DNA from: Methylobacterium aquaticum
GTDB taxonomy: Bacteria > Pseudomonadota > Alphaproteobacteria > Rhizobiales > Beijerinckiaceae
Length of the DNA: 32,783 bases
Direction: 5' to 3'
Assembly (NCBI RefSeq): GCF_001043915.1
Contig: NZ_LABX01000061.1
Span: 1-32,783, forward strand
Shown piece by piece: positions 8,059 to 15,821 of this stretch; the stretch's first letter is position 1; each line of letters starts with the position of its first letter. The notes under the pieces were generated by a model that had not been told where the DNA came from, did no database searches, and saw only the letters and a program-made list of their open reading frames with translations. The translations under genes were made by a program, and so were the position numbers.

Positions 8059-9217
8059 GGCCCACGGCCGCCTCGCCGTCATCTCCGCCCTGGGCGTTGT
8101 CGAGATCCTCGCCTGGGGCTCGTCGTTCTACCTGCCGGCGGTGCTCGCCGGCCCCATCGCCGCCGACACCGGCTGGCCCCTCGCGTGGGTGGTCGGCGGC
8201 CTCTCCATCGGTCTCCTGGTGGCGGCAATCGCCTCGCCCCGGGTGGGGCTCGCCATCCACCGGCACGGGGGACGCCCGGTCCTGGCGCTCGCCGCGCTGC
8301 TGCTGGCGGCGGGCCACGTGGTGATCGGGCTGGCGCCGAACCTGCCGGTGTTCCTCGCCGGCTGGCTCCTGCTCGGGCTCGGGATGGGTTGCGGCCTCTA
8401 TGACCCCGCCTTCGCGACGCTAGGCCGGCTCTACGGCGCCGAGGCGCGCCCGGCCATCACCACGCTGACCCTCTGGGGCGGGTTCGCGAGCACCGTCTGC
8501 TGGCCGCTCTCGGCCTTCCTCGTCGAGCAGGTCGGCTGGCGCGGCGCCTGCCTCGCCTATGCCGGGCTGCACCTCGCCGTGACCCTGCCGCTGGTGCTCG
8601 GTCTGATCCCGCCGGCGCCCGCGGCGCCCCCTGGCGCGGAGGGGACGCACGGGCACGGCGATCCGCTGACGCCGCGCGAGCGGCGGGCCTTCCTGCTGAT
8701 GGCCGGCGTGCTGGTCCTGGGCGGTACGGTGATGACGCTGGTCTCGGTTCACCTGATCACGCTGCTCCAGGCCCGCGGCGTCGCGCTCGCAGCGGCTGTG
8801 TCCTACGGCGCTCTGATTGGGCCAGCCCAGGTCGGCGCCCGCATCGTGGAGATGGCCAACAAGGGCCGGCATCACCCGCTATGGACGCTGACCGTGGCCA
8901 TGGTGCTGGTGGCAGCCGGCCTCGCGGTCCTTGCGGTGGGCGTGCCGACGGTCGGCGTCGCCCTGGTGCTCTACGGGGCCGGTAACGGGATCTACTCCAT
9001 CGCCCGCGGCACCGTGCCGCTCGCGCTGTTCGGACCCGGACGTTACGCGACCCTGGTTGGGCGGCTCGCCCGGCCGGGCTTGGCAGCGCAGGCGCTCGCC
9101 CCGTCGCTCGGGGCCATGGTGCTTGCCTACGGCGGCGTGGACGCGGCCTACGCCCTGCTGCTGGCGCTCGCCCTGGCCAACGTCGTGCTAGTGGGAGCCC
9201 TCTGGAGCGCGAGGTAG
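8048..9217 (+). CDS. MFS transporter of the ars operon (ArsK-like)
   Basis: A 389-aa major facilitator protein with about twelve hydrophobic segments, starting at GTG 8048 inside the acr3 end. It contains an inter-domain loop rich in Pro, Ala, Gly and His (around 190-205, PAPAAPPGAEGTHGHGDP). The sequence after helix 2 (ASPRVGLAIHRHGGRPVLALAAL) fits the MFS loop 2-3 motif. MFS proteins in ars operons of alphaproteobacteria include ArsK, described as exporting As(III), Sb(III) and organoarsenicals. The name here rests on operon context and family type rather than a diagnostic residue. It could be a second arsenic exporter of different substrate range from ACR3. Confidence 0.85.
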   Translation: MRSEAHGRLAVISALGVVEILAWGSSFYLPAVLAGPIAADTGWPLAWVVGGLSIGLLVAAIASPRVGLAIHRHGGRPVLALAALLLAAGHVVIGLAPNLPVFLAGWLLLGLGMGCGLYDPAFATLGRLYGAEARPAITTLTLWGGFASTVCWPLSAFLVEQVGWRGACLAYAGLHLAVTLPLVLGLIPPAPAAPPGAEGTHGHGDPLTPRERRAFLLMAGVLVLGGTVMTLVSVHLITLLQARGVALAAAVSYGALIGPAQVGARIVEMANKGRHHPLWTLTVAMVLVAAGLAVLAVGVPTVGVALVLYGAGNGIYSIARGTVPLALFGPGRYATLVGRLARPGLAAQALAPSLGAMVLAYGGVDAAYALLLALALANVVLVGALWSAR

Positions 9218-9363
9218 AGGCGGCCAAGATACCTCCGCCGGGCGCCGCAGGCTGACCGGCGAAGGCGCGCCGCTCGCTGAACGGAAGCTGCGCGCCCGCT
9301 TCAGAACCGGTTCAATGCCGCACGTCCAGGTTGCCTTCACTCTCGAACCGGAAGGTCATCACC

Positions 9364-9591
9364 ATGAAGGCACGTCTCGCAGGTCTCGCCGTCGCGGCGC
9401 TCATCCTGGTTCCCGGCACCGCCTCGGCGCAGTGGTATGGCCATGGTGCTCGGCACCACCACCATCACTGGGAGCACCACCAGCACCATGGCTACGGTCA
9501 CCGCCATGGTCACGAGCGGCACCATCACCACGGTTACGACCGTCCCGTTCACTTCGACCGGGGCCACCACCATCACCATCACGGGTACTGA
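9364..9591 (+). CDS. Exported histidine-rich peptide
   Basis: A 75-aa protein starting at ATG 9364, 8 bp after GGAAGG; an in-frame start at 9331 exists but lacks such a site. Residues 1-22 form a signal peptide ending ASA. The predicted mature part is only 53 residues, of which 24 are histidine, in runs of five, four and six, with scattered Gly, Tyr and Arg. This suggests a periplasmic chelator or buffer for Cu, Zn or Ni. It lies just upstream of a CueR-type promoter and a Met/Cys-rich exported protein, so a copper role is likely but unproven. His-rich low-complexity peptides have no fixed family. Confidence 0.75.
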   Translation: MKARLAGLAVAALILVPGTASAQWYGHGARHHHHHWEHHQHHGYGHRHGHERHHHHGYDRPVHFDRGHHHHHHGY

Positions 9592-9645
9592 CGACCTCGG
9601 AAGATCGCCGGGATCGACCGTACCGGTCCCGGCCGTCGCGGGCCC

Positions 9646-9668
9646 TTGACCTTCCCACCGTTGGAAGG
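9646..9668 (+). promoter_or_regulatory. CueR/HmrR-type copper promoter 1
   Basis: TTGACC (9646-9651) serves as -35, with the dyad CCTTCC-N7-GGAAGG (9650-9668) in the spacer, nearly identical in plan to the E. coli copA promoter bound by CueR. A 19-bp spacer puts the -10 at about 9671-9676 (CACCAT, poor), overlapping the ATG at 9675. Confidence 0.7.
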
Positions 9669-9674
9669 GGCACC

Positions 9675-10136
9675 ATGGCGGCCATCGACCTTCCGCGTGA
9701 CCCGGAAAACTGGCATCGTCGATTCGTGACGTTCTGGCTCGCCCTCCGGCGGCTGCTCCCGCTCCTGGCGGTTCTCAGCCTCGCCTTGACGCCGGTGATC
9801 GCCTCCGCGGCCGCCACGGGCATGCACGCGTCCGCGACGGTTCAGGCTCGCGGCTCGCACGAGCCGATGCCTGCCATGGACCATGCCGGCATGGACATGG
9901 GCGGCATGAACATGGACGACATGCCCTGCTGCCCGCCGGAGAAGGCGGACAAGCCGGACTGCGCCCAGTCGGGCTGCCCGTTGATGGCGCTCTGCCTCGC
10001 CAGCGTCGCCTCTCTGCTGCCGAGCGCGATCGCCATCGCGGCGCCTAGCGCGACGCGTGCGGCACCGGCTTGGCCCGACACGGCGTCCTTCGACAGCCTG
10101 CACGGGCCACCGCTACCCGAGCCCCCCCGCGCCTGA
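9675..10136 (+). CDS. Exported Met/Cys-rich putative copper-binding protein (CopL-like layout)
   Basis: The frame gives 153 aa from ATG 9675, which follows GGAAGGGG. However, that stretch is also the CueR-type operator arm, and a MerR-type promoter would start transcription just downstream of this ATG. An in-frame GTG at 9726 (residue 18), directly before the hydrophobic signal segment, may be the true start. After the signal peptide (cleavage near ASAA, about 45) comes a Met/His/Asp-rich segment, MPAMDHAGMDMGGMNMDDMP, then cysteines C85, C86, C96, C101 and C107. The tail ends PPLPEPPRA. Layout resembles CopL-type small copper proteins and the second such protein at 17212-17685. Probable periplasmic Cu binding; no enzymatic motif. 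Confidence 0.7.
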   Translation: MAAIDLPRDPENWHRRFVTFWLALRRLLPLLAVLSLALTPVIASAAATGMHASATVQARGSHEPMPAMDHAGMDMGGMNMDDMPCCPPEKADKPDCAQSGCPLMALCLASVASLLPSAIAIAAPSATRAAPAWPDTASFDSLHGPPLPEPPRA

Positions 10137-10146
10137 ACCCGATGCC

Positions 10147-10164
10147 GCCGGCGCTCGCGCCGGC
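10147..10164. repeat. Intercistronic GC hairpin
   Basis: A perfect 7-bp stem GCCGGCG/CGCCGGC with a CTCG tetraloop, between the Met/Cys-rich gene and the FixH-like gene. No T tract follows, so it looks like an mRNA-processing or stability element, or a weak attenuator, rather than a full terminator. Confidence 0.4.
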
Positions 10165-10217
10165 ACGGTGACGCGCGTCCGCGCCTCGCCATCCATCGTG
10201 TTCAGGAGATGAGACCC

Positions 10218-10628
10218 GTGACCAAGAACCCCTTCGCGCGCGCCGTGCCGGCCGCGCTGCTCGGCGCCGCCCTGACGACATCGACGTTCGCCCCGCCCGC
10301 CCTGGCGGACATCAAGGACTACCGCTTCGAACTCGTGCAGCAAGAGGCGAAGGTCGGCGAGGTCGTCATCGCCGTCCGGCTCGTCGACCAGCGGAGCGGC
10401 AAGCCGGTGACCGACGCCGTGGTCTTCGCCAAGCGCCTCGACATGGCCCCCGATGCCATGGAGGAGATGGCCACCAAGGTCGAGCAGGTCCCCTCGACCG
10501 AGCCCGGCGTCTACCGTTTCAAGGCCAAGCTCTCGATGCAGGGCCGCTGGCGCCTGTCGCTGGCCGCCAAGGTCCAGGGCGAGACCGGCACGGTCGAGGA
10601 CAAGCTGGTCCTTCAGGCCGCGAAATGA
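10218..10628 (+). CDS. FixH/YtkA-like exported protein
   Basis: I place the start at GTG 10218, nine bases after AGGAG (10204-10208); the in-frame ATG at 10209 directly abuts that site. The product is about 136 aa with a signal peptide ending in ALA before DIKDYRFELV. The remainder is a single beta-sandwich of the FixH/YtkA type: a VGEVVIAVRLVDQRSGKPV strand pair, then VPSTEPGVYRFKAKLSMQGRWRLSL. Such domains occur beside RND metal efflux genes and copper proteins and are thought to be periplasmic accessory modules. It contains several Met residues (MAPDAMEEM) but no obvious metal site. It overlaps the adaptor gene by 4 bp. Confidence 0.85.
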   Translation: MTKNPFARAVPAALLGAALTTSTFAPPALADIKDYRFELVQQEAKVGEVVIAVRLVDQRSGKPVTDAVVFAKRLDMAPDAMEEMATKVEQVPSTEPGVYRFKAKLSMQGRWRLSLAAKVQGETGTVEDKLVLQAAK

Positions 10629-12142
10629 CCCGCTCGGCATGGTTCGCCGCTACCCTCGCCGCGCTCGCGGCGGGGGGCCTCGGCTATTGGGCCGGACAGC
10701 AGGACGGTCCCGTCCCGGCGCTCGTCGAACGGGCGAGGTCCGAGTACGTGCCGGCGCTGGTCGAGCGGGCCCGGCACGGCGTCGCCCGCTTGCTGCCCGC
10801 CGCGCAGGCGCCGGTCCCGTCCAAGCCCGCGTCCGGACCGGTGGTCTACTACCGGGACCCGGACGGGAAGCCCGTCTACTCGGCGTCGCCGATGGTGACG
10901 GCGGACGGGCGGGAGTTCCGGGCCGTCCGCGCCAGCGAGGACGTGCGCTTCGACGATGGGGATGGCGAAGCCATGCCCGCGGAAATGGCCAGGCACCACG
11001 CAGAGCCGGGCGAGGCGGCCAAGCCCGCCGGCGACGCCCGGCGCGTCCTCTACTACCGGAACCCGATGGGGCTGCCGGACACCTCGTCGGTGCCGAAAAA
11101 GGACTCGATGGGGATGGACTACATCCCCGTTTACGCGGGCGAGGACGAGGGCGGCGTCGTGAAGGTGTCGCCGGGCAAGGTCCAGCGCACCGGCGTGCGG
11201 ACCGAGCTCGCGGAGCGCCGCGTCCTGTCGGTGCCGGTGCGGGCGCCGGGCAGCGTCGGGGAGGACGAGCGCCGCGTCTCCGTCATCGCCATGCGCACGG
11301 ACGCCTTCATCGAGAAGGTCGAGCCGGTCACAACGGGCGACCACGTCCGCAGGGGCCAGCCGCTGCTGCGCCTGTTCGCGCCCGAGATCAACGCGGTCGC
11401 CGCCCAGTACCTGACCTCCATAGGCTACGAGGGCGGCCGCCGGCGGCTGGAGAACCTCGCCATCCCGCCGGAGGTCATCGACGAGATCGAGCGCACCCAT
11501 AAGGTGCCACCCTCCATCACCTGGTCCGCGCCACGGGACGGCGTCGTAGTCGAGCGCAACGTCTCGGACGGGATGAAGGCCAAGTCCGGGGACGTCCTGT
11601 TCCGCATCGTCGACCATACGCGCGTCTGGGTACTGGCCGACGTGACCGAGCGCGACCTCGCCGGGGTGGCGGAGGGGCAGAAGGCGACGGTCCGGGCGCG
11701 GGCCTTCCCGGACCGGGCCTTCAGCGGGACGGTGACCCGGATCTACCCCCACCTCAACATGGAGACCCGAACCGCGCGGCTCCGCATCGAGCTGCCGAAC
11801 CCCGACGGCGCGCTGCGCCCGTCGATGTACGCGGACGTCGAGATCGCGACGGGCGACGCCAAGCCGGTGGTGGCGGTGCCCGATGACGCGATCATCGACA
11901 CCGGCGAGCGCCAGGTCGTGCTGCTCGACCGCGGCGAGGGCCGCTTCGAGCCGAAGGCCGTGAGGGTCGGCCTGCGCGGCCGGGGCTACGCCGAGATCCG
12001 CGAGGGCGTCACGGCCGGCGACCGCGTGGTCACCGCGGCGAACTTCCTGATCGACGCCGAGAGCAACTTGAAGGCGGCGCTGCAAGGCATGACCGCGCCC
12101 AAGGATGACCGACAGGCGGCGAGCGCGGGAGGCACGCCGTGA
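10625..12142 (+). CDS. cusB: CusB-type RND periplasmic adaptor
   Basis: A 505-aa membrane-fusion protein with an N-terminal membrane anchor or signal (6-25). Residues 141-170 form a heavy-metal-binding module, YYRNPMGLPDTSSVP...DSMGMDYIPVY; M148, M162 and M164 match the spacing of the Cu(I)-binding methionines of E. coli CusB. A degenerate version without the Met pair, VVYYRDPDGKPVYSASPM, lies at 73-90. The lipoyl/beta-barrel domains follow, with the short helical region typical of CusB. The protein hands Cu(I)/Ag(I) to the pump and links it to an outer-membrane channel. It overlaps the FixH-like gene and cusA by 4 bp each, so the three are coupled. No outer-membrane factor gene is nearby. 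Confidence 0.93.
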   Translation: MTRSAWFAATLAALAAGGLGYWAGQQDGPVPALVERARSEYVPALVERARHGVARLLPAAQAPVPSKPASGPVVYYRDPDGKPVYSASPMVTADGREFRAVRASEDVRFDDGDGEAMPAEMARHHAEPGEAAKPAGDARRVLYYRNPMGLPDTSSVPKKDSMGMDYIPVYAGEDEGGVVKVSPGKVQRTGVRTELAERRVLSVPVRAPGSVGEDERRVSVIAMRTDAFIEKVEPVTTGDHVRRGQPLLRLFAPEINAVAAQYLTSIGYEGGRRRLENLAIPPEVIDEIERTHKVPPSITWSAPRDGVVVERNVSDGMKAKSGDVLFRIVDHTRVWVLADVTERDLAGVAEGQKATVRARAFPDRAFSGTVTRIYPHLNMETRTARLRIELPNPDGALRPSMYADVEIATGDAKPVVAVPDDAIIDTGERQVVLLDRGEGRFEPKAVRVGLRGRGYAEIREGVTAGDRVVTAANFLIDAESNLKAALQGMTAPKDDRQAASAGGTP

Positions 12143-15100
12143 TCGCGCGCCTTATCGGCTGGTCGGCCCGCAACCTCGTGCTGGTGCTGGTCGGGACCAT
12201 GTTCGCCGTGGCGACCGGCGTCCTGGCGCTCAGGACCCTGCCGCTCGACGCCATCCCCGACCTCTCGGACGTGCAGGCCATCGTCTACACCGAGTACCCG
12301 GGGCAGGCGCCCCAGGTCGTCGAGGACCAGGTCACCTACCCGCTGACCACCGCCATGCTGACGGTGCCGAAGGCGAAGGTGGTGCGCGGCTTCTCCTTCT
12401 TCGGCGTGTCCTTCGTCTACGTGATCTTCGAGGACGGCACCGACCCGTACTGGGGCCGCTCGCGCGTGCTGGAGTACCTCAACGGCGCGGCGAGCCGCTT
12501 GCCGGCCGGGGTGACGCCGGCCCTCGGCCCCGACGCGACCGGCGTGGGCTGGGTCTACCAGTACGTGGTGGTGGCGCGTGAGCGGACGCTCGCCGAGCTG
12601 CGGTCGCTGCAGGATTGGATCATCCGCTTCGGCGCCTCGCGCGCCGAGGGCGTGGCCGAGGTCGCGGGCGTCGGCGGGTTCGTGAAGCAGTACAACGTCG
12701 TCGTCGACCCGAACCGACTGCGAGCCCAGGGCATCTCGCTCAACAAGCTCCGGGACGCCATCCGGTCGAGCAACGCCGACGTCGGCGGGCGCACGGTCGA
12801 ACTCTCCGAGTTCGAGTTCATGGTGCGCGGGCGCGGTTACCTGAAGAGCGTCGCCGACATCGAGAACATCGTGCTCAAGACCGTGGGCGGCACGCCGCTG
12901 CGACTCCGGGACGTGGCCCGGGTCGAGCTCGGGCCGGACGAGCGGCGCGGCATCGCCGAGATGAACGGCGAGGGCGAGGTCGCCGGCGGCATCGTCCTGC
13001 AGCGCTTCGGCGCCAACGCCCTCAACGTGATCGAAGGCGTCAAGGCGAAGCTCGCCGAGGTCGCCAAGGGCCTGCCGGCCGGCACCGAGATCCTGCCGGT
13101 CTACGACCGCTCGCAACTCATCGACGCGGCCATCGATACCCTGCGCCACACGCTGGTCGAGGAGAGCATCGTCGTCTCCCTCGTCTGCGTCGTCTTCCTG
13201 CTGCACGTGCGCAGCGCGCTCGTGGCCATCCTGATGCTGCCAGTCGGCATCCTGATGGCCTTCGCCGGCATGAAGGCGCTCGGAATCGGCGCCAACATCA
13301 TGTCGCTCGGCGGCATCGCCATCGCGGTCGGCGCCATGGTCGACGCCGCCATCGTCATGATCGAGAACGCCCACAAGCACCTGGAGCGGGCCCCCCCGGA
13401 CAAGCCGCGGGTCGAGGTCCTCGTCGAGGCCGCCGCGGAGGTCGGGCCGTCGCTATTCTTCTCGCTCCTCGTGATCACGGTGAGCTTCCTGCCGATCTTC
13501 ACCCTGGAGAGCCAGGAGGGACGGCTGTTCGGGCCGCTCGCCTTCACCAAGACCTTCGCCATGGCAGCGGCGGCGCTGCTGTCGGTGACCCTGGTGCCGG
13601 CCCTGATGGTGCTGTTCGTGCGCGGGCGCATCGTCCCGGAGCACCGCAATCCGCTGAACCGGCTCCTGATCTGGCTGTACCGGCCACTCATCGCCGGCGT
13701 TCTGCGGGCCCGGGTCCTCACCGTCCTGCTCGCCGTGGGCGTGCTGGCCGCGACCGCCTGGCCGGCACGGCAGCTCGGCTCCGAGTTCATGCCGGAGCTC
13801 AACGAGGGCACGCTGCTCTACATGCCAACCACACTGCCGGGTATCTCGGTGACCAAGGCCGGCGAGCTCCTCGCCACTCAGGACCGCATCATCAAGAGCT
13901 TCCCCGAGGTGGCCTCGGTCTACGGCAAGGCCGGGCGCGCCAACACGGCGACCGACCCCGCGCCGATGGAGATGTTCGAGACGGTCATCACCCTGAAGCC
14001 GAAGGCGGAGTGGCGCCCGGGCGTGACGCTCGTGAGCCTCAAGGCGGAGATGGACGCCGCCCTGCAGTTCCCGGGCGTGTCGAATGCCTGGACGCAGCCG
14101 ATCCGCGCCCGCATCGACATGCTCTCGACTGGCATCCGCACGCCCGTGGGCGTGAAGGTGCTGGGCACCGACCTGAAGGAGATGGAGGGGGTCGCCCGCC
14201 AGGTCGAGACGGTGGTGCGGGGCGTGCCGGGCACGTCGAGCGCCTATGCCGAGCGGGTCATCGGGGGCTACTTCCTCGACATCACGCCGGACCGCGAAGC
14301 GCTCGGGCGCTACGGCCTGATGGTCGGGGACGTGCAGGACGTCGTCGCGACGGCCCTGAGTGGGCAGTCCGTGACGAACACGGTCGAGGGCCGCGAGCGC
14401 TACACCGTCAACGTGCGCTACCCGCGCGCCTTCCGCTCAGACCCGAAGGCCATCGCGACAGAGGTCCAGGTGCCGCTGCCCGCCGGTGGCACGGTGCCGC
14501 TCGGCGAGGTGGCCAAGGTCGAGCTGAGCCGGGGCCCAACCTCGATCCGCACCGAGAACGGGCAGCTCGCGGTCTACCTGTTCGTCGACATCGCCGGGCG
14601 CGACCTCGGCGGCTACGTCGCCGAGGCGCGCAAGGCGGTGGCAGACGCGGTGCGGCTGCCCCAGGGCACGACCCTGCAGTGGAGCGGGCAGTACGAGTAC
14701 CTGGAGCGAGCGGAGGCGCGCCTCGCGGTCGTGGTGCCGCTGACGCTGCTGATCGTGTTCCTGCTGCTCTACCTGAACTTCCGACGCCTGACGGAGACGC
14801 TCATCGTGATGCTGTCGCTGCCTTTTGCCCTGGTCGGCGGGGTGTGGCTGCTTTGGTGGATGGGCTTCAACCTGTCGGTCGCTGTGGCGGTCGGCTTCAT
14901 CGCCCTGGCCGGCGTCGCTGCCGAGACCGGGGTGATCATGCTGGTCTACCTCGACCACGCCCTCGACGAGGTCCGCGCCCAGTGCGAACGCGAGGGACGC
15001 CCGCTCGCGCGCCCGGACCTGCGCCGGGCCATCATGGTCGGCGCGGTCGAGCGGGTCCGGCCCAAGATGATGACGGTCGTCGCCATCATGGTGGGCCTGC

Positions 15101-15312
15101 TGCCCATCCTCTGGAGCACCGGTTCAGGCTCCGAGGTCATGCAGCGCATCGCGGTGCCGATGATCGGCGGGATGGTCTCCTCGACCGCGCTGACCCTGGT
15201 GGTCATCCCGGCGGTCTACGCCCTGGTGAAGGGGCGGGGCATGCCCCCGGCCGGCGCGCTCCGCCAGGGGACGGATGGTGAGGCGATGCGGCTGCCGCAG
15301 GCGGCCGAGTGA
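12139..15312 (+). CDS. cusA: CusA-type Cu(I)/Ag(I) RND efflux pump
   Basis: A 1057-aa heavy-metal RND pump starting at GTG 12139, which shares 4 bp with the cusB stop. Transmembrane helix 4 carries GAMVDAAIVMIEN with D402 and E409, the CusA/SilA-type pattern. The three periplasmic methionines that bind Cu(I)/Ag(I) in E. coli CusA (573, 623, 672) have exact counterparts at M562 (LLYMPTTLPG), M612 (PMEMFET) and M661 (RIDMLSTGIR), with identical 50- and 49-residue spacing. This strongly supports monovalent copper/silver export driven by protons. The length is normal. The DUF411 gene follows within 15 bp. Confidence 0.96.
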   Translation: MIARLIGWSARNLVLVLVGTMFAVATGVLALRTLPLDAIPDLSDVQAIVYTEYPGQAPQVVEDQVTYPLTTAMLTVPKAKVVRGFSFFGVSFVYVIFEDGTDPYWGRSRVLEYLNGAASRLPAGVTPALGPDATGVGWVYQYVVVARERTLAELRSLQDWIIRFGASRAEGVAEVAGVGGFVKQYNVVVDPNRLRAQGISLNKLRDAIRSSNADVGGRTVELSEFEFMVRGRGYLKSVADIENIVLKTVGGTPLRLRDVARVELGPDERRGIAEMNGEGEVAGGIVLQRFGANALNVIEGVKAKLAEVAKGLPAGTEILPVYDRSQLIDAAIDTLRHTLVEESIVVSLVCVVFLLHVRSALVAILMLPVGILMAFAGMKALGIGANIMSLGGIAIAVGAMVDAAIVMIENAHKHLERAPPDKPRVEVLVEAAAEVGPSLFFSLLVITVSFLPIFTLESQEGRLFGPLAFTKTFAMAAAALLSVTLVPALMVLFVRGRIVPEHRNPLNRLLIWLYRPLIAGVLRARVLTVLLAVGVLAATAWPARQLGSEFMPELNEGTLLYMPTTLPGISVTKAGELLATQDRIIKSFPEVASVYGKAGRANTATDPAPMEMFETVITLKPKAEWRPGVTLVSLKAEMDAALQFPGVSNAWTQPIRARIDMLSTGIRTPVGVKVLGTDLKEMEGVARQVETVVRGVPGTSSAYAERVIGGYFLDITPDREALGRYGLMVGDVQDVVATALSGQSVTNTVEGRERYTVNVRYPRAFRSDPKAIATEVQVPLPAGGTVPLGEVAKVELSRGPTSIRTENGQLAVYLFVDIAGRDLGGYVAEARKAVADAVRLPQGTTLQWSGQYEYLERAEARLAVVVPLTLLIVFLLLYLNFRRLTETLIVMLSLPFALVGGVWLLWWMGFNLSVAVAVGFIALAGVAAETGVIMLVYLDHALDEVRAQCEREGRPLARPDLRRAIMVGAVERVRPKMMTVVAIMVGLLPILWSTGSGSEVMQRIAVPMIGGMVSSTALTLVVIPAVYALVKGRGMPPAGALRQGTDGEAMRLPQAAE

Positions 15313-15325
15313 GAGGGAATGGGAG

Positions 15326-15808
15326 ATGACGATGAGGAGCGATGCGATGCCATCCCGACGTTCCGTGCTCGCGGGCTTGGCGGCGGGGCTGGCGCTCGGA
15401 CGGGGCGCCCTGGCAGAGGGACGTCCCACGGTCGCGGTGACCAAGGACCCGAACTGTGGCTGCTGCGAGAAGTGGGTCACCCACCTGCGCGAGGCCGGCT
15501 TCACCGTCACCGTGACCGAGGGGCCCGTGAACCCGGTGAAGGCGCGCCTCGGCGTGCCGCGCGACCTCGCCTCCTGCCACACCGCCCAGGTCGACGGCTA
15601 CGTGGTCGAGGGCCACGTTCCGGCCGGAGCGATCAAGCGGCTCCTGGCGGAGAGACCCCAGGGGACTGGGCTGGCCGTACCGGGCATGCCGGTCGGCTCG
15701 CCCGGCATGGAGGTCGATGGCATGGAGCCGGACACATACGAGATCACACTCTTCGGTCCCAAGGGGCGGAGCGCCTTCGCCCGGTACCGAGGCGGTGAAC
15801 CAGCCTAA
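15326..15808 (+). CDS. DUF411 metal-binding protein with Tat-type signal
   Basis: Start taken at ATG 15326, seven bases after AGGGA; a second ATG at 15332 is possible, and the open frame continues upstream without support. The N-terminus holds a twin-arginine motif, SRRSVLAGLAAGLALG, suggesting folded export via Tat. The DUF411 core follows: VTKDPNCGCCEKWVTHLREA with a CGCC site, then LASCHTAQVDGYVVEGHVP, where Cys-His completes the conserved set. The C-terminal part is Met-rich (GMPVGSPGMEVDGMEPD). DUF411 proteins accompany copper efflux and are proposed copper or silver binders. It directly follows cusA and is probably co-transcribed. Confidence 0.92.
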   Translation: MTMRSDAMPSRRSVLAGLAAGLALGRGALAEGRPTVAVTKDPNCGCCEKWVTHLREAGFTVTVTEGPVNPVKARLGVPRDLASCHTAQVDGYVVEGHVPAGAIKRLLAERPQGTGLAVPGMPVGSPGMEVDGMEPDTYEITLFGPKGRSAFARYRGGEPA

Positions 15809-15821
15809 GTCAGCGGCGTCT

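Noticed and set aside
9420..9590. CAC/CAT-rich repeat-like tract
   Set aside because: It is explained by histidine codons of the His-rich peptide and has no regular spacing, so it is neither a CRISPR nor a tandem repeat array.
9315..9674. Upstream extension of the Met/Cys-rich protein to give 273 residues
   Set aside because: The extension overlaps the His-rich peptide gene in another phase and crosses the CueR-type promoter.
10453..11502. A 349-codon rightward frame across the FixH-like gene and cusB
   Set aside because: Out of phase with two recognised genes; Arg/Pro/Gly-rich with no domain.
11986..13380. Long leftward frames opposite cusB, cusA, the second RND pump (20694-22802) and the copper ATPase (24485-26665)
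   Set aside because: All are antisense to well-supported genes and show the Asp/Gly/His/Arg-rich pattern of GC-rich antisense frames.
12615..15281. An 888-codon rightward open frame inside cusA
   Set aside because: Same strand, other phase of a clear RND pump gene; the composition is Arg/Gly/His-rich low complexity.
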